Assembly (NCBI RefSeq): GCF_900199585.1
Contig: NZ_FZQY01000007.1
Span: forward strand, 1-64,000
Reading direction: 5' to 3'
Length of the DNA: 64,000 nt
DNA from: Helicobacter sp. 'house sparrow 1'
GTDB lineage: Bacteria; Campylobacterota; Campylobacteria; Campylobacterales; Helicobacteraceae
Shown: positions 46,798-54,602 of the stretch, in pieces
How the letters are laid out: each line of letters starts with the position of its first letter
Numbering within the stretch: the stretch's first letter is position 1
Notes under the pieces: model-generated
Database searches by the model: none
What the model saw: the letters and a program-made list of their open reading frames with translations, nothing else
Told to the model about the DNA's origin: nothing
Made by a program: the position numbers and the translations under genes

Positions 46798-47432
46798 TCT
46801 TCACCTACATAATGTCCTGTAATAGAATATTTTACCCATTCTGCAATATTAGTGGAATGATCTGCAATTTTTTCAAAATACTTTGCAATCATCAAATAAT
46901 TAATTAATGCCTCACTATGATGAGAATCTACACCCAATCTTGTGATAATACTTTGTTTTATTTTATAAAATAACCCATCTATAATATCATCATTCTCAAT
47001 CACTTTATGAGCGATATTTAAATCTTGTTTTATGAAGCAATCAACACAACAACTCACCATTTCAATTGTTGATTTTGCCATATCTTCCAGCCCTGCTTGA
47101 CAATCATCTTTTGTCAGTTCTTTGGCAATCTTTGCAATATCTAGCGCCATATCTCCTATTCTTTCCATATCAGATATAATCTTTAATGCAGAATAAACCT
47201 TTCTCAAATCTCCTGCAACTGGTTGCTGTTGCAATAAAATTTGCATACATAGATCTTGAATGCCATTTTCCTGTCTATCAATTTGAGATTCTAAGTTAGC
47301 AACCTCCTTATACAAATCCTTACGATTTTGTAGTGCCTTGATAGATAGACCAATTATCTCTTCACATAAACTTCCCATCTTAATCAACTCAGTATTTAAT
47401 AAATCCATTTGGGAATTAAAAAATGTTCTCAT
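46794..47432 (-). CDS. phoU: Phosphate signalling protein PhoU
   Basis: PhoU links PstSCAB activity to PhoR and dampens the Pho response when phosphate is ample. The 212-residue all-helical protein has two PhoU repeats with acidic metal-binding motifs (LESQIDRQENGIQDLCMQI, ISDMERIGDMALDIAKIA, then IENDDIIDGLFYKIK and YFEKIADHSTNIAEWV). It shares one base with pstB and overlaps the regulator gene, a layout that favours fixed stoichiometry. Confidence 0.93.
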   Translation of the reverse strand: MRTFFNSQMDLLNTELIKMGSLCEEIIGLSIKALQNRKDLYKEVANLESQIDRQENGIQDLCMQILLQQQPVAGDLRKVYSALKIISDMERIGDMALDIAKIAKELTKDDCQAGLEDMAKSTIEMVSCCVDCFIKQDLNIAHKVIENDDIIDGLFYKIKQSIITRLGVDSHHSEALINYLMIAKYFEKIADHSTNIAEWVKYSITGHYVGEE

Positions 47433-48181
47433 TATCCAAACCTCCCTGTTATATAATCTTCAGTTTGCTTTTCTTTTGGCATTGAAAAAATCTGTTTTGT
47501 AGATGCAAACTCAATTAACTCTCCTAATAAAAAGAATGCTGTTTTATCTGATATACGAGCAGCCTGTTGCATATTATGCGTAACAATTACTATTGTATAG
47601 TGTTTTTTGAGCTCTAAAACCAAATCTTCAATTTTAGTGGTTGAAATTGGATCCAAAGCACTAGTGGGCTCATCCATCAATAAAACTTCTGGAGATATTG
47701 CCAAAGCTCTTGCAATGCATAGCCTTTGTTGTTGTCCTCCTGATAATCCCAATGCACTCTTATGTAATCTATCTTTTACATCATCCCATATTGCAGCTTT
47801 TCTCAAAGAATCTTCAACAATATTGTTGAGCTGAAGTTTATTAGAGATTCCGTGAGTTCTGGGCCCAAAGGCTATATTGTCATAAATGCTCATTGGGAAA
47901 GGATTGGGCTTTTGAAAAACCATTCCTACTCTTTTTCTCAAGAGATTGACATCTATATCTCCATAAATATCCACTTCATCTAGAAGTATTTTACCCTCAA
48001 CCTTGCAACCTTCTACAAGATCATTCATACGGTTCAAGGTTTTAAGTAATGAAGACTTTCCACAACCACTAGGTCCTATAAAAGCAGTAATTTCCCTCTC
48101 TTCTATCTGAATGTTAATATCCTTTAGTGCATGAAAATTATCATAAAATAAATTGAAATTTGAGATATTAAATTTACTCAT
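47432..48181 (-). CDS. pstB: Phosphate ABC transporter ATPase
   Basis: PstB powers high-affinity phosphate import. The 249-residue ATPase shows Walker [13 protein letters not shown]-loop [15 protein letters not shown] (typical of PstB), signature [15 protein letters not shown], Walker [14 protein letters not shown] and the switch His in [11 protein letters not shown]. It overlaps pstA by 4 bases. Nothing is missing. Confidence 0.97.
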   Translation of the reverse strand: MSKFNISNFNLFYDNFHALKDINIQIEEREITAFIGPSGCGKSSLLKTLNRMNDLVEGCKVEGKILLDEVDIYGDIDVNLLRKRVGMVFQKPNPFPMSIYDNIAFGPRTHGISNKLQLNNIVEDSLRKAAIWDDVKDRLHKSALGLSGGQQQRLCIARALAISPEVLLMDEPTSALDPISTTKIEDLVLELKKHYTIVIVTHNMQQAARISDKTAFFLLGELIEFASTKQIFSMPKEKQTEDYITGRFG

Positions 48182-49014
48182 AATTTTTCCTTTGAAAAAT
48201 ATTTTGCTATAAGCGATGATATTAAGTTAAGCAAGATGATAATAAAAAGTAAAATACAAGCCGCGGCATAAGCCTGATTTACATAAAGACCCTCAGAAAG
48301 CAGAGCATACATATGCACACTAAGACTCCTTCCAGAATCTAAGAGACTTTGAAAAACTTGAGCCAATGTCCCAGCAGTATAAATTAATGCTGCACTTTCT
48401 CCAACAATTCTACCTGTACCTAAAATAATACCACTAAGAATCCCTGGTATTGCTGATGGCAGAATGATAAAAAATATAGTTCTTAGTTTCCCTGCACCAA
48501 GTGCAAAACTTCCCTCTCTATAACTCAAAGGGACAGATTTTAGAGATTCTTGGGTTGTTTGTATCAATAATGGTAATATCATAATAGAGAGCGTAAGAAC
48601 CCCACTTAAAAAAGAATAACCAAAACCAAAATATACGACAAACATTAAATAGCCAAAAAGACCAAAAATGATTGATGGGATACCCGATAAAGTCTCACTC
48701 ATTAAATTAACAATCGTGATAGACTTACTACTCTTTTTTGCATACTCTACCAAATAAATAGCACCAAATACACCAATTGGAACTGCTAAAAATAAACTTG
48801 CAATTACCATCAATACGGTATTGATAATTGCTGGCATCATTGATACATTTACAGAATTATACTCCCAAGCAAAGGATTCAAAATTTAAATGAGGAATCCC
48901 CTTAATAAGGATATATCCCACCAAAAGCAAAAACAATCCAATTACAATAATAATTGCTACATACACAGAAAACAACAAGAAAAGTGATAATTTATCCTTA
49001 TATATAGCTCTCAT
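48178..49014 (-). CDS. pstA: Phosphate ABC transporter permease PstA
   Basis: The 278-residue permease has six hydrophobic segments and the PstA motifs [39 protein letters not shown] and the cytoplasmic EAA-like loop [21 protein letters not shown], where the ATPase docks. It forms the membrane channel with PstC. It overlaps pstC and pstB by 4 bases each. Confidence 0.95.
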   Translation of the reverse strand: MRAIYKDKLSLFLLFSVYVAIIIVIGLFLLLVGYILIKGIPHLNFESFAWEYNSVNVSMMPAIINTVLMVIASLFLAVPIGVFGAIYLVEYAKKSSKSITIVNLMSETLSGIPSIIFGLFGYLMFVVYFGFGYSFLSGVLTLSIMILPLLIQTTQESLKSVPLSYREGSFALGAGKLRTIFFIILPSAIPGILSGIILGTGRIVGESAALIYTAGTLAQVFQSLLDSGRSLSVHMYALLSEGLYVNQAYAAACILLFIIILLNLISSLIAKYFSKEKL

Positions 49015-49859
49015 CTTTGCTTCCTACTTAATACTGAAAATAAAAGATTAATAAGCAAAATAAAGACAAATAAAACCACAGCTGTTCCCAACAATGCTTC
49101 TCTATGCAAGTCTGTTGCATATCCCATTTCTAAAACAATATTTGTTGTCAATGTTCTAACTCCATCTAAAATACTTTGAGGAAGAACAGCTTGATTCCCT
49201 GCTATCATCACCACAGCCATCGTTTCTCCTATGGCTCTACCAATACCAAGTATAATACTTGTCAAAACTCCAGATTTTGCCGCAGGTAGAAGAACTAAAA
49301 ATACACTTTTTTCATGAGTTGCACCAAGTGCTAATGCTCCTTCATAATAAGAGTTTGGAACCGCATCAATTGCAGTTTTGCTGATTGTAATAATTGTAGG
49401 AAGAATCATGATTCCAAGAAGAAGAGAAGCACTTAAAATACCCTTTCCACTTGTTCCAAACAAAGTTTGTATAAATGGAACAAGGACAACAAGACCAAAA
49501 AAACCATAAACTATAGAAGGAATCCCTGCCATTAGATTAATTGCAGGATTTAGAACTTTTGCCAGTTTTTTATTACAAAATTTTGACATAAAAACAGCAC
49601 TAAGAATCCCTATTGGAACTCCACAAATAATAGCTCCAGCAGTAATATAAATACTCCCTATAATCATTGGAAAAATACCAAATTCCTCATCTAAAGGTTT
49701 CCAGGTTTCTCCAAACAAAAAATCAATTATACCGATGTTTTTGATAGCAGGTATCCCATTGCTAAATAAAAAAAAGCATATCAAGCCTACACAAAAAATA
49801 CACACATAGGCTGATAGCAAAAACACGATATATGCAAGTTTTTCTCTCAACTCTTGCAT
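49011..49859 (-). CDS. pstC: Phosphate ABC transporter permease PstC
   Basis: The 282-residue permease has six membrane segments with the PstC marks GVPIGILSAVFMSKFC, NLMAGIPSIVYGFFGLVVL and the coupling loop YYEGALALGATHEKSVFLVLLP, then RAIGETMAVVMIAGN. ATG 49859 lies 8 bases after AAGGAG, which favours it over GTG 49865. It begins soon after the pstS stop. Confidence 0.95.
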   Translation of the reverse strand: MQELREKLAYIVFLLSAYVCIFCVGLICFFLFSNGIPAIKNIGIIDFLFGETWKPLDEEFGIFPMIIGSIYITAGAIICGVPIGILSAVFMSKFCNKKLAKVLNPAINLMAGIPSIVYGFFGLVVLVPFIQTLFGTSGKGILSASLLLGIMILPTIITISKTAIDAVPNSYYEGALALGATHEKSVFLVLLPAAKSGVLTSIILGIGRAIGETMAVVMIAGNQAVLPQSILDGVRTLTTNIVLEMGYATDLHREALLGTAVVLFVFILLINLLFSVLSRKQR

Positions 49860-49871
49860 AAGCACTACTCC

Positions 49872-50714
49872 TTACTTACCTTGCAAATCTTTCCAGTCTT
49901 TTATATTGCCAATGTAGATTTCTTTTATTTGTTCTTGAGTTAAATTAGCAATAGGATTTTCTTGATTGACAATTAGAACAATACCATCAATTGCTATAAC
50001 TTTTGAAACTACCCCCTTATCCTTTTCACTTTGTTTTAACTCTCTAGATACCATTCCAATATCACTTATCCCTTGAATTACAGAAGTAACACCTATGGTT
50101 GAATCGCTTTGTTGAAGTTGAATTGTTGCCTTAGGATTGATTTTTAAATAGGCTTCTTTTAGCGCCTCCATTACAGGAGCAATAGAAGAAGACCCAGAAA
50201 TAGTAATCTTTCCCTCAACAAGAGTGCTACTAAAGGGATTATTAGTATCTAACCCAATATAACCCTTAGAATCTACAATAGCTTGTCCATCTTGACTTAA
50301 AATAAAATTAATAAAATCCTGTGCAACTAAATTAACTTTTTCTTTTGTAACAATGTTAAATGGCCTTGCAATAGGATAAGTCTTATTTCTAATACTTTGA
50401 ACACTAGGCACAGCACCATCCACAGATACTACTTTTACATCATTATTTAAAGATCCTAGTGAAATATAACCAATTGCATTCTTATTTCCAGACACAGTGC
50501 TTAGAACAACAGAAGTAGAATTAGTAATCTCTGCTCTTTGAGTAATTGCATCTACTTTTTTACCCTTTTTATTTACCTTTTGAATCTGAAGTAATTCCAC
50601 AAAAGCACCTCTAGTGCCAGAACCTTCCTCCCTCGAAATTACATCAATTTGATGTGCATACAAAATTTGCAACCCTAAACTCAAAGTAAGCAAAAACTTG
50701 AAATATTTTTTCAT
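49872..50714 (-). CDS. pstS: Phosphate-binding protein PstS with circularly permuted order
   Basis: The 280-residue protein has a signal peptide (LLTLSLGLQILYAH) and all PstS motifs, but in permuted order. It opens with IDVISREEGSGTRGAFVELL, ITNSTSVVLSTVSGN, AIGYISLGSL and ARPFNIVTK, which form the second half of a usual PstS. Then come ITISGSSSIAPVMEALKEAY, SDIGMVSRELK and IAIDGIVLIVNQENPI, the usual first half, ending DWKDLQGK. The old ends would join smoothly (DWKDL..GK to IDVISREEG), so this is a clean circular permutation. It is first in the pst-pho operon. Confidence 0.9.
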   Translation of the reverse strand: MKKYFKFLLTLSLGLQILYAHQIDVISREEGSGTRGAFVELLQIQKVNKKGKKVDAITQRAEITNSTSVVLSTVSGNKNAIGYISLGSLNNDVKVVSVDGAVPSVQSIRNKTYPIARPFNIVTKEKVNLVAQDFINFILSQDGQAIVDSKGYIGLDTNNPFSSTLVEGKITISGSSSIAPVMEALKEAYLKINPKATIQLQQSDSTIGVTSVIQGISDIGMVSRELKQSEKDKGVVSKVIAIDGIVLIVNQENPIANLTQEQIKEIYIGNIKDWKDLQGK

Positions 50715-50785
50715 GGTAATCCTTTGTTGTTAAGTTTTTTGACAGTGGTGAGTCTAGACATAACTTGTAAGCAATGTATGTGGTT

Positions 50786-50804
50786 TATGTAAAATCTATG
50801 TAAA
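50786..50804 (-). promoter_or_regulatory. Candidate Pho box upstream of pstS
   Basis: TATGTAAA occurs at 50786-50793 and again at 50797-50804, an exact 11-bp period. In the pstS direction it reads TTTACATA-GAT-TTTACATA. Two direct repeats spaced 11 bp are the layout of a PhoB binding site, and the operon encodes a PhoB-like regulator. The sequence differs from the E. coli consensus. It ends about 72 bases before the pstS start. Confidence 0.55.
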
Positions 50805-50812
50805 TAAATTAT

Positions 50813-51424
50813 TTAGATTCTTTGTATCCATAGTTTTACATTATCTTGTTCAATAAAAAGTTTTGTATTTTCTCCATGTCCTGTAAAAATTATCTTATCG
50901 CTCTCTCTTTTCAAATCACTAAATCTTTGCAAAGATTCTTTCATATCCAAAGCATTAGAGTAGGGGAAATCAAAACGACCTATGCTCCTTTTAAAAACAA
51001 AATCTCCACTAAAAATACAAGTATCAAGTTCTATGATTGAGCATCCAGGGGTATGTCCTGGTAAATGATGATACACAACCCTTAAACCATCAATTTCTAG
51101 CTCTTTGCTTGATTTAAAATTTTCAATTTCAATATCTGGAGCACAAGGTATAACTCCAGTGTCAAAACAATCACTCTTAAGCATAAAAGCATCTTGCTTG
51201 GGGCAATAAATCTTTATATTTGGAAATTTTTGTTTTAAGTGAAAAACATCAAAAATGTGATCAAAATGCCCATGTGTAATTAAAATAGCTACAGGATTAT
51301 TGCACTCTTGTGCTATCCACTTCGTGGCTCCATCGCCAGGATCAATAATCCATTGCTTATTCTCTTGAATAATAATATGACAATTTGTTTCATAAATTCC
51401 AAAGGCTTTGGTTTTAATTTCCAC
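50813..51424 (-). CDS. MBL-fold metallo-hydrolase (glyoxalase II-like)
   Basis: The 203-residue protein has the metallo-beta-lactamase motif THGHFDHIFD, further metal ligands in LPGHTPGCSII and FSGDFVF, and FTGHGENT at the end. This is the short glyoxalase II-like (YcbL) group, which cleaves thioesters; the actual substrate is unknown. The start is GTG 51424 behind AAAGGAG. It lies just upstream of the pst regulatory region on the same strand, with no sign of joint regulation. Confidence 0.88.
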   Translation of the reverse strand: MEIKTKAFGIYETNCHIIIQENKQWIIDPGDGATKWIAQECNNPVAILITHGHFDHIFDVFHLKQKFPNIKIYCPKQDAFMLKSDCFDTGVIPCAPDIEIENFKSSKELEIDGLRVVYHHLPGHTPGCSIIELDTCIFSGDFVFKRSIGRFDFPYSNALDMKESLQRFSDLKRESDKIIFTGHGENTKLFIEQDNVKLWIQRI

Positions 51425-51506
51425 TTAAATCTCCTTTATGATAAAATTCTAAGAATATATAAAAAGTGGTTTTAATTCTAATATAAAATCCTTAAGGAAT
51501 AGAGTC

Positions 51507-52700
51507 ATGTCAAAGGAACAAGAAAATATAAAACAAGATCAAGAATATCTCCTAAACACTTATGCAAAACAATATTTATTTTTTCATAAAGCTAAGGGAT
51601 CTAGATTATGGAATGAGGATAATCAGGATTATATCGATTTTAGTAGTGGTATTGGTGTTTGCAGTGTTGGACATTGTAATGATGTTTTAAATCAAAATTT
51701 AAAAGAACAGCTAGATAGCATTGTGCATACTTCAAATCTCTACAATAATAGTTTGCAAACTCAATTAGCAAAAAAAATCGTCCAGTTAAGTGGTTATGAT
51801 ATGGGTGTGTTTTTTAGCAACTCTGGTGCAGAGGCAAATGAATGCGCTATCAAGATTGCAAGAAAGTTTGGAGAAGAATCGCAAAGATATGAGATTATTA
51901 CCTTAGAATCTAGTTTTCACGGCAGAACCATAGCAACTTTAAAAGCTACGGGGCAAAAAAAATTCCATCAGCACTTTGGACCTTTTCCAAAAGGTTTTAA
52001 GATTGCAAAGGATATAGAACACATTAAAAAACTAATCAGTAAAAAAACTTGTGCTGTTATGATTGAGCTTATTCAAGGGGAGGGTGGTGTAAGATCTTTT
52101 GATCAAAAACAAATACAAGACCTCTCTAGATTCTTAAAAAAGAATAAAGTTTTATTAATAATAGATGAAGTCCAAAGTGGGGTTTACCGCAGTGGAAGTT
52201 TTTTGGCAAGTCAAGAATATAATATCACTCCTGATATTATTACCTTGGCAAAAGGTCTTGGTGGAGGTATTCCAATTGGAGCAACTCTCACAAATCTAAA
52301 AACTATTTTTTTTCATGGGGATCACGGCAGTACCTTTGGAGGTAATTTTTTAGCAATGAGGGCAGGAATTAGTGTATTAAGTATTTTAGAACAAGAGTTC
52401 AATAAAGGTGCTCTGCAGAAAAATATCAACTCCTTTAAAACCCATCTAGATTCTATCATAAAAGACTTTCCCAATCTTTTCATAGAAACTACGGGAATGG
52501 GATTAATGCTTGGACTAAAGGCATTAAATCAAGATATCTTTGATAAAGTCATAAAAAATAGTCTTGTTGAGCGCGTGCTAGTATTAAAGTCAGGTAACAA
52601 TGTAGTTAGATTTCTTCCTCCACTAAATATTAGCGAAGAGGAAATATCAGAGGGATTTAAGAGATTTAGAATAGCTTGTATAAAAGTAGAAGCTAGATAG
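51507..52700 (+). CDS. argD: Acetylornithine aminotransferase
   Basis: This PLP-dependent class III aminotransferase makes N-acetylornithine in arginine synthesis and often also serves lysine synthesis as DapC. The 397-residue protein shows DFSSGIGVCSVGHCN, NSGAEANECAIKIARK, ESSFHGRT, ELIQGEGG, LIIDEVQSGVYRSG (Asp binding the PLP nitrogen) and LAKGLGGGIPIGA with the Schiff-base lysine. A TATAAA box lies at 51482-51487. It converges with hsrA, one base between the stops. Confidence 0.92.
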   Translation: MSKEQENIKQDQEYLLNTYAKQYLFFHKAKGSRLWNEDNQDYIDFSSGIGVCSVGHCNDVLNQNLKEQLDSIVHTSNLYNNSLQTQLAKKIVQLSGYDMGVFFSNSGAEANECAIKIARKFGEESQRYEIITLESSFHGRTIATLKATGQKKFHQHFGPFPKGFKIAKDIEHIKKLISKKTCAVMIELIQGEGGVRSFDQKQIQDLSRFLKKNKVLLIIDEVQSGVYRSGSFLASQEYNITPDIITLAKGLGGGIPIGATLTNLKTIFFHGDHGSTFGGNFLAMRAGISVLSILEQEFNKGALQKNINSFKTHLDSIIKDFPNLFIETTGMGLMLGLKALNQDIFDKVIKNSLVERVLVLKSGNNVVRFLPPLNISEEEISEGFKRFRIACIKVEAR

Positions 52701-52701
52701 A

Positions 52702-53379
52702 TTAATCCTGTCTAGCTTTTGGGTAGCAAAATCTATAACCTCTTCTCCTTACTGTCTCTACAGTAGAAATATCTAAAGGTTTATCAAGTTTTTGTCTAAT
52801 TTGATTAATTGCTACCTCAATAACATTGGGTGTTACAAGTTCAGGTTCTTCCCAGATAGCATCAAGAAGCTGTTCTTTTGAAACAATTTGATCTCTATGG
52901 CGAGCAAGATGTGTTAAAACTTCAAAAGGTTTTCCTTTTACTTCAACCTCTTTTCCTTTATAAAGTACCCTTTCCTCATCAGGATTAATGACTAAGTCTT
53001 CAATCTCGATAATACCAGATGTAGAAAATTTAAGTCTAGCTTCAATCCTAGCCAACAAAGCTTCCCCATCAATAGGCTTAAGTATATAGTCATCAACACC
53101 ACATCTAAATGAACGAACCTCTGCTTCTGATTTTGTATTTTTTTGATTAGTTACCATAATAATAGTTTTTGGGGCTTTGTTTCTTATAATGCTAATAATC
53201 TCCTCAAATTCTTCATTAAAATGAAAACTCAACAAAATTACATCATAATTTCTAATACCAATATAATAATGGCCATCCTTTAAATTACCAGCAATATCAA
53301 TCTGATAATCTTGTTTTGCAAAAAAAGATGCTAAAGATTTACTGACACTTATTTCCTCATCAACGAACAGGATACGCAT
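52702..53379 (-). CDS. hsrA: Orphan response regulator HsrA (HP1043 type)
   Basis: HsrA is an essential Campylobacterota regulator (CosR in Campylobacter) that binds DNA without phosphorylation. The 225-residue protein has an intact winged helix, very close to H. pylori HP1043 (GKPFEVLTHLARHRDQIVSK, EELVTPN-like EEPELVTPNVIEVAINQ, TVETVRRRGYRFCYPK). The receiver domain is degenerate: Ser51 stands where the phosphoacceptor Asp should be (YDVILLSFHF). Its promoter has a candidate autoregulatory repeat (53435-53450). No kinase gene is adjacent, as expected. Confidence 0.95.
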   Translation of the reverse strand: MRILFVDEEISVSKSLASFFAKQDYQIDIAGNLKDGHYYIGIRNYDVILLSFHFNEEFEEIISIIRNKAPKTIIMVTNQKNTKSEAEVRSFRCGVDDYILKPIDGEALLARIEARLKFSTSGIIEIEDLVINPDEERVLYKGKEVEVKGKPFEVLTHLARHRDQIVSKEQLLDAIWEEPELVTPNVIEVAINQIRQKLDKPLDISTVETVRRRGYRFCYPKARQD

Positions 53380-53411
53380 TTCTAATCCTTATACTAAACT
53401 TAATTTTAGAG

Positions 53412-53450
53412 ATTATAGCATAATTTTATATTTATTTAAGTAAAATTTAA
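53412..53450 (-). promoter_or_regulatory. hsrA promoter with 11-bp-spaced direct repeat
   Basis: On the minus strand TATAAT (53412-53417) is preceded by TTAAA-N6-TTAAA (53435-53450), two copies 11 bp apart at the usual -35 position. H. pylori HP1043 is known to bind direct TTAAG-type repeats near the -35 region of its own promoter, so this is a candidate autoregulatory site. Confidence 0.5.
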
Positions 53451-53508
53451 TCAGATAAATTTTATAATAAATATTTACTTTATTTATTTTTTTTGCTAAA
53501 ATTCCCCT

Positions 53509-53615
53509 AGTTGGTTGCTAGAAGAAATTCCTGCAACTGACTCGGCGCACAGTGTGGCAAGGTTACCTCCCCCTCCTTTCTTTGTCATAGGTTGTGTGTC
53601 GCTCTCCTTTTTGTT
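53509..53615 (+). ncRNA. Candidate structured small RNA with a C-rich loop
   Basis: A GC-rich island stands in a very AT-rich gap. TAAAAT at 53497-53502 (after TTTTTGC) predicts a start near 53509. The RNA can form a 5' stem (GUUGC 53514-53518 with GCAAC 53533-53537). It can also form a long hairpin: GCGCACA 53545-53551 with 53595-53602 (one bulged U), and GGCAAGG 53556-53562 with CUUUGUC 53580-53586. The 17-base apical loop (53563-53579) contains ACCUCCCCCUCC, complementary to Shine-Dalgarno sequences. It ends near a T-run at 53608-53612 or at the terminator 53642-53669. It lacks the conserved SRP RNA tip, and I do not recognise a family. Confidence 0.5.
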
Positions 53616-53641
53616 TTATTAAGTTAAAAGATTGATATTTT

Positions 53642-53669
53642 GGGCATCGCTATTTGGCGATGCCTTTTT
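53642..53669 (+). terminator. Rho-independent terminator
   Basis: GGCATCGC (53642-53649) pairs with GCGATGCC (53656-53663) around TATTTG, followed by six T. It would end the small RNA on the plus strand. It also overlaps the last codons and stop of the YihY-family gene on the minus strand. Confidence 0.8.
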
Positions 53670-54483
53670 TAGTTTTATGTTCCGCAAAAATACTTATCCC
53701 TTCACAAAACCTCATTCCAAAGAGCAAAATTGTCCAAGATGCATAAATCCAGAGCATAAAAATAATCAAGATAGAAATGGAACCATAAAAACTTGGATAA
53801 ATCTTATTATAAGAGATATAGTAAAGAAACAGCCACTTAAAGATAAACCAAATGCAGGCACAAACAAATGAAGATCCTATAAGTATTCTTTTTACCAATA
53901 TTTTATTTGCTGAAACCCTAAAAAGAACTATAAACAAAATTGTAGTTAAAAGTAGTGAAAAAGAATTTATAAAAATTAAATGTATCTTATAGACTTGAAA
54001 AATCCTTTTTAATTGCATATTGATATAAAATAAAAATGCAATTACTGTGGGGAAAAAAGTGATCATTATCCAATATGCTTTAAGGGAATCTAAAAAATTT
54101 CTTGGTTTAGAATTAAACATTCTTGAAGTAATAAATTCATAGTTTCTAAAAAATAAAAGAGAGGTAATACCCATATACACAAATCCTACAATTCCCATTG
54201 TTGAGGCTTGCTTCATAAAAGAATCTAGCATTTGTGTAAAAAAATCAACATGCGTTGGGATTAAAATAGAAGCAATTGCCCCTTTGAAATCACTCATCAT
54301 ATTTTGAAAATTAGGAAACATAGAGATAATAGATAGGATAATAAAGAGTAGAGGAATAATTGCAAAAATAGTATAAAAACTTAAAGAGGCTGCAAAATAA
54401 AAAATCTCTTCTTCATGTGTTAAAAAATTATAAAGATTAGTTATTCTACTTCGAGTTTGCAAAAACAAAGCTTTTAATTTCAT
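53650..54483 (-). CDS. YihY/BrkB-family inner-membrane protein
   Basis: The 277-residue protein has six predicted membrane segments and the family marks FAASLSFYTIFAIIPLLFI near the N-terminus and SFYGSISILIIFMLWIY near the end. The family was once mislabelled ribonuclease BN; its function is unsettled. The N-terminus RITNLYNFLTHEEE is cytoplasmic. The gene is divergent from the porin gene. Confidence 0.85.
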   Translation of the reverse strand: MKLKALFLQTRSRITNLYNFLTHEEEIFYFAASLSFYTIFAIIPLLFIILSIISMFPNFQNMMSDFKGAIASILIPTHVDFFTQMLDSFMKQASTMGIVGFVYMGITSLLFFRNYEFITSRMFNSKPRNFLDSLKAYWIMITFFPTVIAFLFYINMQLKRIFQVYKIHLIFINSFSLLLTTILFIVLFRVSANKILVKRILIGSSFVCACIWFIFKWLFLYYISYNKIYPSFYGSISILIIFMLWIYASWTILLFGMRFCEGISIFAEHKTKKGIAK

Positions 54484-54518
54484 TTATTTTCCTAGTTTAG
54501 AGAGATAAACAATTTTAC

Positions 54519-54540
54519 AAGTTTTTTACTTAAAAAACTT
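54519..54540. promoter_or_regulatory. Inverted repeat upstream of the porin promoter
   Basis: AAGTTTTTT (54519-54527) and AAAAAACTT (54532-54540) form a 9-bp AT-rich palindrome about 22 bases before the porin -10 box (TAGAAT, 54562-54567). It could be an operator or part of an AT-rich UP-like element. Confidence 0.35.
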
Positions 54541-54561
54541 TTTGTTTTTACGACTCATTCA

Positions 54562-54567
54562 TAGAAT
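54562..54567 (+). promoter_or_regulatory. -10 box for the porin gene
   Basis: TAGAAT within CATAGAATACC lies 36-41 bases before the chosen porin start. Confidence 0.5.
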
Positions 54568-54602
54568 ACCTCTGAAAAATCAAAATCTAAATAAGGATGA
54601 AG

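Noticed and set aside
49872..50714. pstS as a frameshifted or misassembled gene
   Set aside because: The permuted order is in one open frame with a proper signal peptide and clean junctions.
53509..53615. SRP (4.5S) RNA
   Set aside because: The 5' end looks vaguely like E. coli 4.5S RNA, but the conserved GGAAGG/AGCAGCC apical region is absent on either strand.
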